The translations under genes and the position numbers were made by a program. From NCBI RefSeq assembly GCF_000209655.1, contig NC_015458.1, positions 3,038,001-3,102,000 on the forward strand: a stretch of 64,000 bases of DNA, in the 5' to 3' direction. Below, in pieces: positions 52,512-62,135 of the stretch. The stretch comes from Pusillimonas sp. T7-7 (lineage in GTDB: Bacteria > Pseudomonadota > Gammaproteobacteria > Burkholderiales > Burkholderiaceae_B). The notes under the pieces were generated by a model. That model made no database searches, was not told where the DNA came from, and saw only the letters and a list, made by a program, of their open reading frames with translations. How positions within the stretch are numbered: position 1 is the first letter of the stretch; each line of letters opens with the position of its first letter.

Positions 52512-52700
52512 TTAGTTGGCTACAGCCAGGCTGAGCTGCTGGTACTTGCTGGTTTGGGCCTTGAGCAAGGCTTCCAGTTCTTTGATGGACTGGCCTGTTT
52601 CGATTGCCGTCGAACTTGCCACAGCACGAATAATGCGGGTTTGTGCAGGTTTGGTGATGACTGTGGGCTTGGATTTCATTGAATGATCAGTATCCGACAT
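52512..52700 (-). CDS. small protein of unknown function, possible Fic partner
   Basis: A 62-residue basic/polar protein, MSDTDHSMKSKPTVITKPAQ at its start, predicted mostly helical in the second half. It lies tail-to-tail with the Fic gene, 28 bases between the stops. Residues about 30-34 read STAIE followed by TG, close to the (S/T)xxxE(G/N) inhibitory motif of Fic antitoxins such as VbhA and YhfG, which are also about 55-62 residues. The invariant G/N position is Thr here, and such antitoxins normally lie upstream on the same strand, so the match is tentative. Confidence 0.5.
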   Translation of the reverse strand: MSDTDHSMKSKPTVITKPAQTRIIRAVASSTAIETGQSIKELEALLKAQTSKYQQLSLAVAN

Positions 52701-52823
52701 TACATGGATTATAACTATTCCCCTTATCGATAAGAAGAAACGCGAGGCTTATTTGTGCCTTCTGTGCGCTAATTGCGACAGTTCAAGGAAGAAAACCGAT
52801 GGTAAGCGCCGTACGCGCAAGTA

Positions 52824-54284
52824 TCACTTCCCAATACAAAAACTGGAAAAAATCTCGCCCAGTAAATCGTCGCTGGTGAACTGACCGGTAATCAGACATA
52901 GCTCTTCATGAGCCAGTCGCAGCTCTTCGGCAAAAAGGTCTAGTACACGGTCATTCTGGCTGGCATGCTCGTGGGCCAATGCCAGGTGTTCGCTGGCGTG
53001 CTGCAAGGCGGTCAGGTGGCGTTCCCGGGCCAGCCAGGGGGATTCGCTGCCAGGATTCCAGCCGGCGATATTCAATAGCTGCTGGCGCAATGTATCCAGC
53101 CCTGCACCTGTTTTTGCCGATATACCCAGGGCAAGCTCCTGATGGTCATCACTGGCTTTCTGGGCGGATGGGTCGGATGCCTTGCCTGTGGAATGGCCTG
53201 GAGAAGTGGAATCTGTAGCCAAGGTGCTGACAGTTCCTGGTTGAAAATGTGCCTGTTCATTTTCTGGCAACAAATCGATTTTGTTGAATACCTTGAGCAC
53301 TGGTGTCCGCGCTGGCAGCCGCCGGGTAATGGCGGTGTCCAGTTCGTCGTTCTGAGCACGGGCGTCTTGCAGGTGGATGATGACGTTGGCTTTTTCTATT
53401 TCAGCCCAGGTTCGTGCAATACCTATGCTCTCGACGGTGTCTTCGGTTTCGCGCAAGCCGGCGGTATCCACAATATGCAGGGGTACGCCTTGTATGTGGA
53501 TTTGTTGTATGACTTTATCGCGTGTGGTCCCGGCAATGGGGGTAACAATGGCGATGTCATCGCCGGCCAGGGCATTGAGCAGACTGGACTTTCCCACATT
53601 GGGTTGGCCGGCCAGCACCACATGCAGGCCTTCGCGCAGAATCATGCCTTGCCTGGCTTGTTGTGTGAGGTGTTGCAGATCTTTGCGTATGGCTTCCAGG
53701 GCTGCGCGAGCCTGGTACTTTTCCAAAAAGTCTATTTCTTCTTCCGGAAAATCCAGCGTGGCTTCGACCAGCATACGCAGATGCACAATGCGGTCGCCCA
53801 AGGCATTGACCTGATCGGAGAATGCGCCGCTAAGAGAAGCCATGGCGCTACGTGCCGCCGCTTCGGACGAGGCGTCTATCAAGTCGGCAACCGCTTCAGC
53901 CTGAGCCAGATCCAGGCGCTCGTTCAGAAAGGCCCTATGAGTGAATTCACCGGGTTCGGCATGGCGTATGCCCAGGTCTTTGCCGGCATCGAGACAACGG
54001 GCCAACAGGCGGCGCAAGACTGCGGGCCCGCCGTGCCCCTGTAGTTCAAGCACGTCTTCGCCTGTGTAGGACTGCGGACCCTTGAAGAACAGCACAATAC
54101 CCGCATCGATGGCTTTGCCGTGCTCGTCGTTGAAGGGCAGGTAATGGGCGTGTCGCGGCTTGATCGGCGTAGTGAACAAGCGGCTTATCAAGGGTTCTAG
54201 TTGGTTACCCGAAACGCGCACAACGCCTATGCCGCCGCGGCCGGGAGCGGTGGCTATGGCAACAATAGGGTCGTGGGAATGCAT
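52824..54284 (-). CDS. mnmE: tRNA modification GTPase MnmE (TrmE)
   Basis: GTPase partner of MnmG in U34 modification. From [20 protein letters not shown] the product is 486 residues and lines up with E. coli MnmE at its start; an ATG two codons upstream is also possible. It has the G1 motif [16 protein letters not shown], the [13 protein letters not shown] switch, NKIDLL, and the C-terminal CIGK with the catalytic cysteine. It is separated from mnmG by the origin region. Confidence 0.95.
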   Translation of the reverse strand: MHSHDPIVAIATAPGRGGIGVVRVSGNQLEPLISRLFTTPIKPRHAHYLPFNDEHGKAIDAGIVLFFKGPQSYTGEDVLELQGHGGPAVLRRLLARCLDAGKDLGIRHAEPGEFTHRAFLNERLDLAQAEAVADLIDASSEAAARSAMASLSGAFSDQVNALGDRIVHLRMLVEATLDFPEEEIDFLEKYQARAALEAIRKDLQHLTQQARQGMILREGLHVVLAGQPNVGKSSLLNALAGDDIAIVTPIAGTTRDKVIQQIHIQGVPLHIVDTAGLRETEDTVESIGIARTWAEIEKANVIIHLQDARAQNDELDTAITRRLPARTPVLKVFNKIDLLPENEQAHFQPGTVSTLATDSTSPGHSTGKASDPSAQKASDDHQELALGISAKTGAGLDTLRQQLLNIAGWNPGSESPWLARERHLTALQHASEHLALAHEHASQNDRVLDLFAEELRLAHEELCLITGQFTSDDLLGEIFSSFCIGK

Positions 54285-54365
54285 GGTCATAAGATAGCGG
54301 GCATCAAAAGAGGAAAGCGTACTAATATTGTGGCAGGAACAGTTTATCTTGAACCAGGAGACACC

Positions 54366-54662
54366 ATGCCCTTTCTTATAGAAACCTTCGACAAACCTCA
54401 CACTCAGGCGCTGCGCCAGGCTTTACGGGACAAGCACCTGGATTTCCTGGAAGAGAACAAATCCTTGCTGCTGGCTTGCGGCGCCAAGCTCGAGGACGAT
54501 GGAACCGGTGGGACCGGCAGTGTTTATATTGTTGATCTTGAAACCCGCACCGAGGCGGAAGACTTCGTCAATGCCGATCCTTTTGCCGTGGGCGGTTTGT
54601 TTGAACGCACAGTGATTACACGCTGGCGTAAAGCCTATCTTGGCGGCGAGTGTTACTTGTAA
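54366..54662 (+). CDS. YciI-like domain protein
   Basis: A 98-residue protein of the YciI/ferredoxin-like fold ([20 protein letters not shown]) with the family stretch [17 protein letters not shown] near its end. YciI-like proteins are small dimeric proteins with a conserved His-Asp pair whose reaction is mostly unknown. A CCAGGAGACACC lies directly before this ATG; the longer open frame to the left overlaps mnmE and is rejected. It converges on the catalase gene. Confidence 0.85.
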   Translation: MPFLIETFDKPHTQALRQALRDKHLDFLEENKSLLLACGAKLEDDGTGGTGSVYIVDLETRTEAEDFVNADPFAVGGLFERTVITRWRKAYLGGECYL

Positions 54663-54668
54663 AGAAAT

Positions 54669-54704
54669 GATGTGTGCCTGGGCCAGTGGCCAGGCACACA
54701 TCAC
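54669..54704 (+). terminator. hairpin after the YciI-like gene
   Basis: TGATGTGTGCCTGG (54669-54682) pairs with CCAGGCACACATCA (54691-54704), a 14-bp stem 7 bases after the stop. The T run is poor. Confidence 0.65.
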
Positions 54705-54790
54705 TTTACGATAGCTGCACAGTGATCAGGTCGTTCTTGCGCCAGTTGCGGCCAGGCATGATGGTCATGCGGCTTGACAAAGTCTATTGA

Positions 54791-54813
54791 TTGCCCTGGC
54801 CAAGCCAGGGCAA
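54791..54813 (-). terminator. terminator of the catalase gene
   Basis: TTGCCCTGGC (54791-54800) pairs with GCCAGGGCAA (54804-54813) just after the catalase stop on the minus strand. Confidence 0.65.
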
Positions 54814-54823
54814 TTTCCCCGTG

Positions 54824-56257
54824 TCAGCCCAGCGCCTTGATGGCAGCTGCCACACCGGCGCCGTAGGCTGGGTCGGCCTGTGTGCAGTGATCAATGTGAC
54901 GATCCTGCACATCTTTCGATACGCCTGCAATGGCACGTGCCGTATTGTTGAATAGCGCCTGTTTTTGCTCGTCGTTCATCAAGCGGAACAAGTTACCCGG
55001 CTGCGAGAAGTAGTCAGTATCTTCCCGATGATTCCAGTGGTCGGCCGCGCCTTCGATAGACAGCGGTGGTTCACGGAAGTCGGGTTGTTCCTGCCATTCG
55101 CCCTGAGTGTTGGGTTCGTTGCCGGTGATGCCGCCATAGTTGCCGTCAACACGCATGGCGCCATCGCGGTGGAAGCTGTGGTACGGGCACTTGGGTGCAT
55201 TGACCGGGATCTGGTGGTGATTGACCCCCAGGCGATAGCGCTGTGCGTCGCCATAAGAAAACAGGCGGGCCTGCAGCATTTTGTCGGGTGAGAAGCTGAT
55301 GCCCGGCACCACGTTGGCGGGGGTAAAGGCAGCCTGTTCGACTTCAGCAAAGAAGTTTTCGGGGTTACGGTTCAATTCCAGTACACCGACTTCGATCAGC
55401 GGGTAATCGCCATGCGGCCAGACCTTGGTCAGATCGAATGGGTTCAGGTGATACGTGCCGGCGTCTTTCTCGGGCATGATTTGTACGTAGACAGTCCAGC
55501 GCGGGAAGTCTTTGTTTTCGATGGCTTCGAACAGGTCGCGCTGCGAGCTTTCACGATCTTTGCCGACAAGTTCACAGGCTTGGGCGTCGGTCAGGTTCTT
55601 GATCCCTTGCTGAGTCTTGAAGGTGAATTTGACCCAGAAACGTTCGTTGTTGGCATTGATGAAGCTGAAAGTATGGCTGCCGAACAGGTGCATGTTGCGG
55701 AAGCCCGACGGGATGCCTCGATCGCTCATGACGATGGTGACTTGATGCAGTGCTTCGGGCAGACCGGTCCAGAATTCCCAGTTGTTCTGGGCGCTGCGCA
55801 TGCCGGTGCGCGGATCGCGCTTGACGGCGTGATTCAGGTCGGGGAATTTGAGCGGGTCGCGAAAAAAGAAGACGGGGGTATTGTTGCCCACCAGATCCCA
55901 ATTGCCTTCTTCAGTGTAGAACTTCATGGCAATGCCACGAATATCGCGTTCTGCGTCGGCAGCGCCGCGCTCACCGGCTACGGTGGAAAATCGGGCGAAC
56001 ATGGGTGTTTGCTTGCCGACCTCGGAAAATATCTTGGCGCGTGTGTACTGGGTGATGTCGTGCGTAACGGTAAAGGTACCGTAAGCGCCCGCACCCTTGG
56101 CATGCATGCGGCGCTCGGGGATGACTTCGCGATCAAAGTGTGCCAGTTTTTCAATCAGCCATACGTCCTGCAGTAATGCGGGTCCGCGTGGACCTGCGGT
56201 TTGAATGTTCTGGTTATCGACAACGGGTGCACCCGCAGCGGTAGTAAGTTTCTTCAT
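54824..56257 (-). CDS. monofunctional haem catalase
   Basis: Breaks down hydrogen peroxide in the cytoplasm. From [17 protein letters not shown], which follows AGGAGG, the product is 477 residues, the small-subunit type. The distal histidine is His52 in [13 protein letters not shown], the asparagine lies in [13 protein letters not shown], and the haem-ligand tyrosine in [17 protein letters not shown]. Upstream are an OxyR-like motif and a promoter with a poor -35, consistent with induction by peroxide. Confidence 0.94.
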   Translation of the reverse strand: MKKLTTAAGAPVVDNQNIQTAGPRGPALLQDVWLIEKLAHFDREVIPERRMHAKGAGAYGTFTVTHDITQYTRAKIFSEVGKQTPMFARFSTVAGERGAADAERDIRGIAMKFYTEEGNWDLVGNNTPVFFFRDPLKFPDLNHAVKRDPRTGMRSAQNNWEFWTGLPEALHQVTIVMSDRGIPSGFRNMHLFGSHTFSFINANNERFWVKFTFKTQQGIKNLTDAQACELVGKDRESSQRDLFEAIENKDFPRWTVYVQIMPEKDAGTYHLNPFDLTKVWPHGDYPLIEVGVLELNRNPENFFAEVEQAAFTPANVVPGISFSPDKMLQARLFSYGDAQRYRLGVNHHQIPVNAPKCPYHSFHRDGAMRVDGNYGGITGNEPNTQGEWQEQPDFREPPLSIEGAADHWNHREDTDYFSQPGNLFRLMNDEQKQALFNNTARAIAGVSKDVQDRHIDHCTQADPAYGAGVAAAIKALG

Positions 56258-56377
56258 CGAAGCCTCCTGAGTATGGTGTCCAACTAAAGCCATTCAACAT
56301 CCTTGTACCATAGCGCAGCAAGATGAAAACTGAGCTGGTTACCGATGTGTGGAGACAGTCTAACGGCTTCGTGAAAA

Positions 56378-56422
56378 ATAGTAAAATTAATTAACTTTCT
56401 AAAGTCGATAGAAATAAACTAT
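56378..56422 (-). promoter_or_regulatory. OxyR-type promoter of the catalase gene
   Basis: On the plus strand GATAG, seven bases and CTATATC (56407-56425) match the ATAG-N7-CTAT core of OxyR sites. Directly next to it on the minus strand lies a poor -35 (GACTTT, 56401-56406), 17 bases, and TACTAT (56378-56383). An activator site abutting a weak -35 is the typical OxyR layout. The leader to the catalase start is about 115 bases. Confidence 0.5.
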
Positions 56423-56485
56423 ATCTATATGAGGATGGGCGACCATCATCTTTCGTGGTCTGCTGAACAGTATGATCTACACACC

Positions 56486-57199
56486 CTATACCCCCAGATA
56501 CGTTTGCAGCTGTGGGCGCTGTGTGTCCAGTTCGGCGGAGCTGCCGGACCACACCACCTGGCCTTTTTCGACTATGTAGTGCTGGTCTGCCAGGGGAAGC
56601 AGCGAATTCAGGTTCTTGTCTATGCAGATGATGGTCAACCCAAGCGCCTTGAGCCCTGACAGGCATTGCCAGATTTCAGCGCGGATGAGCGGAGCCAGGC
56701 CCTCGGTGGCTTCGTCCAGAATCAGTAGCCGGGGGTTGGTCATGAGGGCACGGCCTATGGCCAGCATTTGTTGCTCGCCACCCGACAAGTTCGAACCCAG
56801 GTTGCCTGCCCGTTCTGCCAAACGTGGAAACAGCTCGTAGATGCGTTCCAGCGTCCAGGGTGATGCCGTGGCCTGGCGATTGTGTGCGGTGGCGATCAGA
56901 TTTTCGCGCACGCTCAGATTGGGAAATATCTGGCGCCCTTCGGGAACGAGTCCCACACCTGCACGGGCGACTTTGTACGAGGGCAGGCCGACCATTTCCC
57001 GCCCATCGAAATGAATGGATCCGCTGGACGGCTGGATCAGGCTCATGATGGCTTTGACGGTGGTCGACTTGCCCATGCCATTGCGGCCCAGCAGGGTAAC
57101 GAACTGGCCGGCCTGGACAGTGAAGTTCATGCCGAACAGCGCCTGGCTGGGGCCGTAAAAAGCGTGAATGTCGCGGACTTCGAGCAGGGCGGCACTCAT
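56486..57199 (-). CDS. livF: branched-chain amino acid ABC transporter ATP-binding protein LivF
   Basis: Second ATPase of a Liv-type importer. The 237-residue product has Walker A GRNGMGKSTT, signature LSGGEQQMLAIGRAL and Walker B LLILDEATEGLAP, with the short EATEGLAP sequence typical of LivF. Its start overlaps the livG stop (ATGA). It is the last gene of the liv string. Confidence 0.92.
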   Translation of the reverse strand: MSAALLEVRDIHAFYGPSQALFGMNFTVQAGQFVTLLGRNGMGKSTTVKAIMSLIQPSSGSIHFDGREMVGLPSYKVARAGVGLVPEGRQIFPNLSVRENLIATAHNRQATASPWTLERIYELFPRLAERAGNLGSNLSGGEQQMLAIGRALMTNPRLLILDEATEGLAPLIRAEIWQCLSGLKALGLTIICIDKNLNSLLPLADQHYIVEKGQVVWSGSSAELDTQRPQLQTYLGV

Positions 57200-57939
57200 T
57201 CGTCGCCTCCGAGATAGGCCGTTCGAACATCCGTGTTGGCACGGATCTGCTCGGGCGTGCCGCAGGCGATACTGCGGCCGTAAACCAGTACGGTGATCCG
57301 GTCGGCCAGTTTGAAAACGGCGTCCATATCGTGTTCTACCAGGACAATGCCATATTGGCCTTTCAGGCTGTGCAGCAGCGTGGTCATTTGCGTTGATTCT
57401 GCCTGGCTCATGCCCGCCATGGGTTCGTCGAGCAGCAGCAGCCGGGGTTGTCCGGCCAGCACCATGGCCAGTTCAAGCTGGCGCTGTTCTCCGTGCGCCA
57501 TGTCGGCGACCGGCACGTGCATGCGGTCTTTGAGGCCGACACGTTCGAGCGCGTGCTCGGCAGGATCGACCAATGATGGTTGCCGCGATGTCGGCGACCA
57601 GAAACGGAAGCTGTGGCCCTGGTGGGCCTGCACGGTAAGCATGACGTTCTGCAAGGCTGAAAACTCGGGAAAGACCGAGGTGATCTGGTATGAACGCGCG
57701 ATGCCGCGCAGGGCCCGCTGCTCCACCCGTTCACTGGTGATGTCCTGCCCATCGAACAGGATCTGGCCGGCATCAGGTCGGATTTCGCCTGCCAACTGAG
57801 TGATGAGCGTGCTTTTGCCCGCGCCGTTGGGGCCTATGATGGCGTGGATCTCGCCCGCCTGTACGTCAAGATCGAAATGATCGGTGGCGGTCAGCCCGCC
57901 GTAGCGCTTTACCAATTTTCTTACCGTCAGCAGGCTCAT
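57196..57939 (-). CDS. livG: branched-chain amino acid ABC transporter ATP-binding protein LivG
   Basis: First ATPase of the Liv-type importer. Start MSLLTVRKLVKRYGGLTATD gives 247 residues; the longer open frame upstream overlaps livM and is not used. Walker A is GPNGAGKSTLITQLAG, signature MAHGEQRQLELAMVLA, Walker B LLLLDEPMAGMS. The signature reads AHGEQ rather than LSGGQ, common in LivG. The start overlaps livM and the end overlaps livF. Confidence 0.92.
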   Translation of the reverse strand: MSLLTVRKLVKRYGGLTATDHFDLDVQAGEIHAIIGPNGAGKSTLITQLAGEIRPDAGQILFDGQDITSERVEQRALRGIARSYQITSVFPEFSALQNVMLTVQAHQGHSFRFWSPTSRQPSLVDPAEHALERVGLKDRMHVPVADMAHGEQRQLELAMVLAGQPRLLLLDEPMAGMSQAESTQMTTLLHSLKGQYGIVLVEHDMDAVFKLADRITVLVYGRSIACGTPEQIRANTDVRTAYLGGDE

Positions 57940-58949
57940 GTCGACTCCTGTTTGCGGCTGCCGGACAATCTGTTGCGCCCTTGCGCACGACGCCGGTCTA
58001 AGGCTTGCAGTATGCCCGCAATACCCAGCCGGCTGACAATGATGATGATCACAATCAGCGGGCCGAATATGGCCATCCAGTGCTCCGTCAGGGCTTTGAG
58101 CCCTTCCTCTGTCAGTATCATGGCCAGTGCGCCGAGCAGGGGGCCGAATAGCGTACCGATGCCGCCCAGCATGACCATGACGATGAGTTCGCCGGATGTC
58201 GTCCAGGACATGTATGAAGGCGAACCAAACTGCGTCAGGTTGCCGTATAGCAGCCCGGCGATTCCGCACAGGATGGCCGAGACCACATACACCGCCAGAC
58301 GGTAGCGATAGGTGGGATAGCCCAGGGCCTTCATGCGTTGTTCGTTGCTTTTGCTGGCGCGGATCACGATGCCGAAACGCGAATGCACCAACCTATGGCA
58401 CGCATACAGGCTCAGGCAAAGAACAAGAAAGGCAACAAAATAAAGCGTGCGTGGATCGGTCAGTACGATACCGCTGAAATTGCTGCCGCTGGCCAGCCTG
58501 AGGCCGTCGTCCCCGCCGTACTGGCTAAGGCTGACGAACAGAAAGTAAAACATCTGGGCAAAGGCAAGCGTGATCATGATGAATGAAATGCCGCTGGTGC
58601 GTAGGGCTATGCTGCCGGTCAGCAAACCGACCATGCCGCAAACGGCTAGCGTCGCCAGCAATTGCAGCCAACCGTTGTCCATGCCATGAAAGCTCGGTAT
58701 GGCGGCGCAGTACACGCCCAGGCCCAGGTATAGTGCGTGTCCGAAGCTGACCAGGCCGCCGTAGCCCAGGATCAGATTCAAGGACAGGGCCGCGATGGCA
58801 AAAATCAATATGCGCGTGATCAGCGTGACGACAAAGGGATCGGCCATACTGCGCGCATACAGGGGAACCAGAGCAAGCGCGATGAGCAGTACGGCATTGA
58901 CCACGAAGCTGGCGGACCATTTGCGCGGAAGGATGAGGGATTGTTGCAT
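57936..58949 (-). CDS. livM: branched-chain amino acid ABC transporter permease LivM
   Basis: One of two inner-membrane permeases. The 337-residue product has about eight to ten hydrophobic segments and the LivM stretches LNLILGYGGLVSFGHALYLG and VMLGGIGTLFGPLLGALAMI. It overlaps livG by 4 bases and follows livH by 14 bases. Confidence 0.92.
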   Translation of the reverse strand: MQQSLILPRKWSASFVVNAVLLIALALVPLYARSMADPFVVTLITRILIFAIAALSLNLILGYGGLVSFGHALYLGLGVYCAAIPSFHGMDNGWLQLLATLAVCGMVGLLTGSIALRTSGISFIMITLAFAQMFYFLFVSLSQYGGDDGLRLASGSNFSGIVLTDPRTLYFVAFLVLCLSLYACHRLVHSRFGIVIRASKSNEQRMKALGYPTYRYRLAVYVVSAILCGIAGLLYGNLTQFGSPSYMSWTTSGELIVMVMLGGIGTLFGPLLGALAMILTEEGLKALTEHWMAIFGPLIVIIIIVSRLGIAGILQALDRRRAQGRNRLSGSRKQEST

Positions 58950-58963
58950 GGCGTGTATATGGC

Positions 58964-59884
58964 TCAGGAGTTGTGCACTGGAAATAGCCCTTTGGGCTTG
59001 ATGGCCAGTACCACCGCCATAAGCAGGTAGATCATCATGGAGGCGAGGGCGGGCCCGGCGATGTCGGCGCTGCTGCGTTCAAGAAAGCTGCGTAACAGTG
59101 TCGGCAGCAGTGTGCGCCCCAGTGTATCGACCACCCCTACGATCAGGGCGGCATAAAAAGCGCCGCGTATGGAGCCTATGCCGCCGATGACAATCACCAC
59201 CATAGTCAGGATAAGTATGGGTTCGCCCATGCCTGCCTGCACCGACATGATAGGCCCTGCCAGCAGGCCGGCCAGGCCGGCCAGAACTGCCCCCAGCGCG
59301 AACAGCAGGGAATTGAGCATGACAATATTGACGCCCAGGGCGCCGACCATGGTCCGGTTGGTGGCGCCTGCGCGTATAAGCATGCCAATGCGGGTACGGT
59401 GTATGAGCAGGTAGCAGCCCAGGGCAATCAGCAAGCCCGAAGCGATGATCACAAAACGGTAGGCCGGGTAGCGGACGCCGAACAGGTTGATGGCGCCCAA
59501 TAGAAATTCGGGAACATCCATGTAGTAGGGCGAAGGCCCCCAGATGATGCGTGCAATTTCGTTGAAAAACAGGATGAGGCCGAAGGTGGCCAGTACCTGG
59601 TCCAGGTGGTCGCGCTGGTATAGCTTTCTAAGAGCCACCCACTCCACGGCCAGGCCCAGAGCCAGCATGGCGGGAATCAGCAAAAGGGCGGCCAATACAA
59701 AGGAGCCGGTATAGCTGTACAGCGACGCGGCGAAAAAGGCGCCCATCATGTACATCGAGCCATGGGCCAGATTGACGAAGCTCATGATGCCGAAGACCAA
59801 AGTCAGGCCGGCCGCCATCAAAAACAACAGAACGCCCAGCTGCAGGCCGTTCAGCGATTGAATTACAAATAGAGTCAGGCTCAA
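58964..59884 (-). CDS. livH: branched-chain amino acid ABC transporter permease LivH
   Basis: Second inner-membrane permease, 306 residues, almost wholly hydrophobic. It begins MSLTLFVIQSLNGLQLGVLL and has the LivH stretches GIMSFVNLAHGSMYMMGAF and VIGGIGSIRGAFYAALIVGV. It is separated from livK by a 52-base gap holding a hairpin. Confidence 0.92.
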   Translation of the reverse strand: MSLTLFVIQSLNGLQLGVLLFLMAAGLTLVFGIMSFVNLAHGSMYMMGAFFAASLYSYTGSFVLAALLLIPAMLALGLAVEWVALRKLYQRDHLDQVLATFGLILFFNEIARIIWGPSPYYMDVPEFLLGAINLFGVRYPAYRFVIIASGLLIALGCYLLIHRTRIGMLIRAGATNRTMVGALGVNIVMLNSLLFALGAVLAGLAGLLAGPIMSVQAGMGEPILILTMVVIVIGGIGSIRGAFYAALIVGVVDTLGRTLLPTLLRSFLERSSADIAGPALASMMIYLLMAVVLAIKPKGLFPVHNS

Positions 59885-59908
59885 AGCGCCCTCCGGAACA
59901 TCCTGCCC

Positions 59909-59928
59909 GGCCAGCCTTGCGGCTGGCC
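59909..59928 (-). promoter_or_regulatory. livK-livH intercistronic hairpin
   Basis: GGCCAGCC (59909-59916), loop TTGC, GGCTGGCC (59921-59928), without a T run. Such hairpins after binding-protein genes usually protect the upstream mRNA and let it be expressed more than the permease genes. Confidence 0.55.
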
Positions 59929-59936
59929 GCCGGAAA

Positions 59937-61139
59937 TTATTTCATAGGGCACTGCTGGGCGAAGTTCGCGCGGGTCTTGATGACGATAGGCGTCTTGGCC
60001 TGGAGCTCTGCGCCGTTGGCCCCTTCGACAACGTCGACACGATAAAAGGGTGCGTCGGGGAAATGGTTGCTGTCGAATTTGAAGGCTCCGCGAACGGAAT
60101 CAAAGTCGGCGGCTTTCAGTGCGGCCAGGACAGCCTCTTTGTTGTCGAGCTTGCCATCGACCTTTTTCAGGGCCGAGGCGATCAGGTTGGCTGCGTCATA
60201 AGATTGTGCGGCGTACATGGAAGGCTGCCGATTGTATGCCTTGACGAAAGCCTCGACGAACTGCTTGTTCTGGGCGTTGTCGATATTGGGCGCATAGGGG
60301 GCGCTGGTAATGGCGCCCACCGCCAGCGACTTGAGTGCCGGCAGGGTCGAGCCGTCGATGGTCGAGACCGAAATCAGCGGCAGCTTGCCCAGCAAGCCGG
60401 CCTGGCGGTACTGTTTGACAAAGTTGACCCCCATGCCGCCAGGGTAGAAAACATAGACCGCGTCGGGCTCGGCAGCCTGCAGTTGGGCTATTTCAGCGGA
60501 ATAGTCGGGCTGGTTGACCTGGGTATAGACCTCGTCGATGACATTGCCGGTGTAGTCGCGCTTGAAGCCCGATACGGCATCGCGGCCGGCCTGATAATTG
60601 GCAGCCATGACATACATGTTCTTGTAGCCCAGATCACTGGCCAGTTGGCCACCCGCCTCGTGCAGCATGTCGTTGTCCCACGAGGTCGAGAAAAAGTAAG
60701 GTGAGCAATTCTTGCCGGCAATGGGGGCGGGCCCTGCATTCGAACCGATGAAGAACACTTTGGCGTCGGTAATGGGCTTGTGTATGGCCATCATGACATT
60801 CGAGAATGTCACGCCGGTGATGATGTCGACTTTTTCGCTTTTCAGCAGCTTGGTGGCTGCCTGTACGCCGATATCGGGTTTGAGCTGGTCATCTTCGCGA
60901 ACGACTTCGACGGGTACCCCGCCCAGCTTGCCGTCATTTTGTTCTATGGCCAGCATGAAGGCGTCGTACTGATCTTGTCCCAGGGCTCCGCCTGGGCCGG
61001 ACAAGGTGCCGATGAAGCCGATTTTGACAGGTTCTTGAGCAAAGCTGGCTGTAGCGCCCAGGATGCCGCACAGGGCGGCGGCGGCCAGGCTGGGGCGTAG
61101 AAAGCGGCGGCGCCTTGCGGGCAAGTTGGCAAGATTCAT
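59937..61139 (-). CDS. livK: periplasmic binding protein of the Liv-type ABC transporter
   Basis: Captures the substrate in the periplasm. From MNLANLPARRRRFLRPSLAA, with GGAGACACC directly upstream, the product is 400 residues with a basic N-terminus and a signal peptide ending near ASFAQEP. The mature start VKIGFIGTLSGPGGALGQD is the usual LivJ/K-type opening. Families of this type bind amino acids but also aromatic acids, amides and urea; the neighbouring acyl-CoA genes hint at an organic acid. An in-frame start further upstream lacks support. Confidence 0.88.
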   Translation of the reverse strand: MNLANLPARRRRFLRPSLAAAALCGILGATASFAQEPVKIGFIGTLSGPGGALGQDQYDAFMLAIEQNDGKLGGVPVEVVREDDQLKPDIGVQAATKLLKSEKVDIITGVTFSNVMMAIHKPITDAKVFFIGSNAGPAPIAGKNCSPYFFSTSWDNDMLHEAGGQLASDLGYKNMYVMAANYQAGRDAVSGFKRDYTGNVIDEVYTQVNQPDYSAEIAQLQAAEPDAVYVFYPGGMGVNFVKQYRQAGLLGKLPLISVSTIDGSTLPALKSLAVGAITSAPYAPNIDNAQNKQFVEAFVKAYNRQPSMYAAQSYDAANLIASALKKVDGKLDNKEAVLAALKAADFDSVRGAFKFDSNHFPDAPFYRVDVVEGANGAELQAKTPIVIKTRANFAQQCPMK

Positions 61140-61319
61140 GGTGTCTCCTGATCGCATAGCTTTAGCGAAGATGTTGTTTTGGGTAGGCGAAGTAAAATAT
61201 GTGCTGCCATTGCCGTATGTTTTGCACAGCAATGGCGACAGCGTACCGTAAAACTACATTAAGCTTAAAGCTTTTTCCATCGGGAAATACCCAAGTAGCA
61301 CAACAGCCATCCCGTCATA

Positions 61320-62114
61320 TTAGAACTTGCCGGTGAGTCCGCCATCGACGATAAGTTCGGTTCCTGTGATGTACGAGGCCTCGTCGGACGCCAGAAAGGC
61401 AATGGCATTGGCGACTTCCCAGGGGGTGCCCATGCGTTGCATGGGGACTTGCTGGTTGCGTTTATTACGCACCTCGTCTGCGTCGTTGTCTTTGGAAAAG
61501 GCCGACGACACATTCTTTTGAATCCGCGGCGTATCGATCAGGCCGGGCACAACAGTATTGGCGCGAATGCCGTCAGCGGCATATTCGTGTGCAATCATGC
61601 GGGTAAATTGAATCAATGCCGCTTTGGTGACGCCATAGGCAAGATGGGGATAGCCCAGGTAGCGAATTCCAGCAACGGACGAAATGGTGACGATGCTTCC
61701 GCCTCCGCGCTGCACCATGCCGGGAATGACAAGCTTTGCCGCCGTCAGCAGGCTTTGCACATTGACTTGGTAAACGCGGTCCAGATCAGCGGTCTGGGTC
61801 TCTGCGACGCCCCCTATTTTCCCTATACCGGCATTGGCGACGTAGACATCTATGCCGCCAAACTCATGAGTGGCCAGTGCAATGGCCTGTCCCACAGCAG
61901 CCTGGTCAGTGACATCGGCCTGCACCGCCAGGGCCTTGCCGCCCACTTTCCGGACTTCTTCGGCCGCATCCTGTGCGGCATCCAGGCTGGCGTCGAGGGC
62001 GACTATGACAGCCCCGTGCCTGGCCAGGGTTACGCAGCTTGCTTTTCCTATACTCCAGCCAGGTGCGCTGCTACCCGCACCTGCCATGAGCACCACTTTA
62101 TTCTCGAGTTTCAT
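61320..62114 (-). CDS. short-chain dehydrogenase/reductase (SDR)
   Basis: NAD(P)-dependent oxidoreductase of 264 residues. The coenzyme loop reads GAGSSAPGWSIGKA, a longer variant of the classical TGxxxGxG. Further motifs are NAG (about 93-95), TISSVAG with the catalytic serine, YGVTK with Tyr and Lys, and the C-terminal ITGTELIVDGG. It lies 21 bases after the citrate-synthase-like gene and 180 bases ahead of livK. It would act on a hydroxyacyl or related intermediate; the substrate is unknown. Confidence 0.85.
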   Translation of the reverse strand: MKLENKVVLMAGAGSSAPGWSIGKASCVTLARHGAVIVALDASLDAAQDAAEEVRKVGGKALAVQADVTDQAAVGQAIALATHEFGGIDVYVANAGIGKIGGVAETQTADLDRVYQVNVQSLLTAAKLVIPGMVQRGGGSIVTISSVAGIRYLGYPHLAYGVTKAALIQFTRMIAHEYAADGIRANTVVPGLIDTPRIQKNVSSAFSKDNDADEVRNKRNQQVPMQRMGTPWEVANAIAFLASDEASYITGTELIVDGGLTGKF

Positions 62115-62135
62115 GAATAGCCTTGCAAGGGTGGT

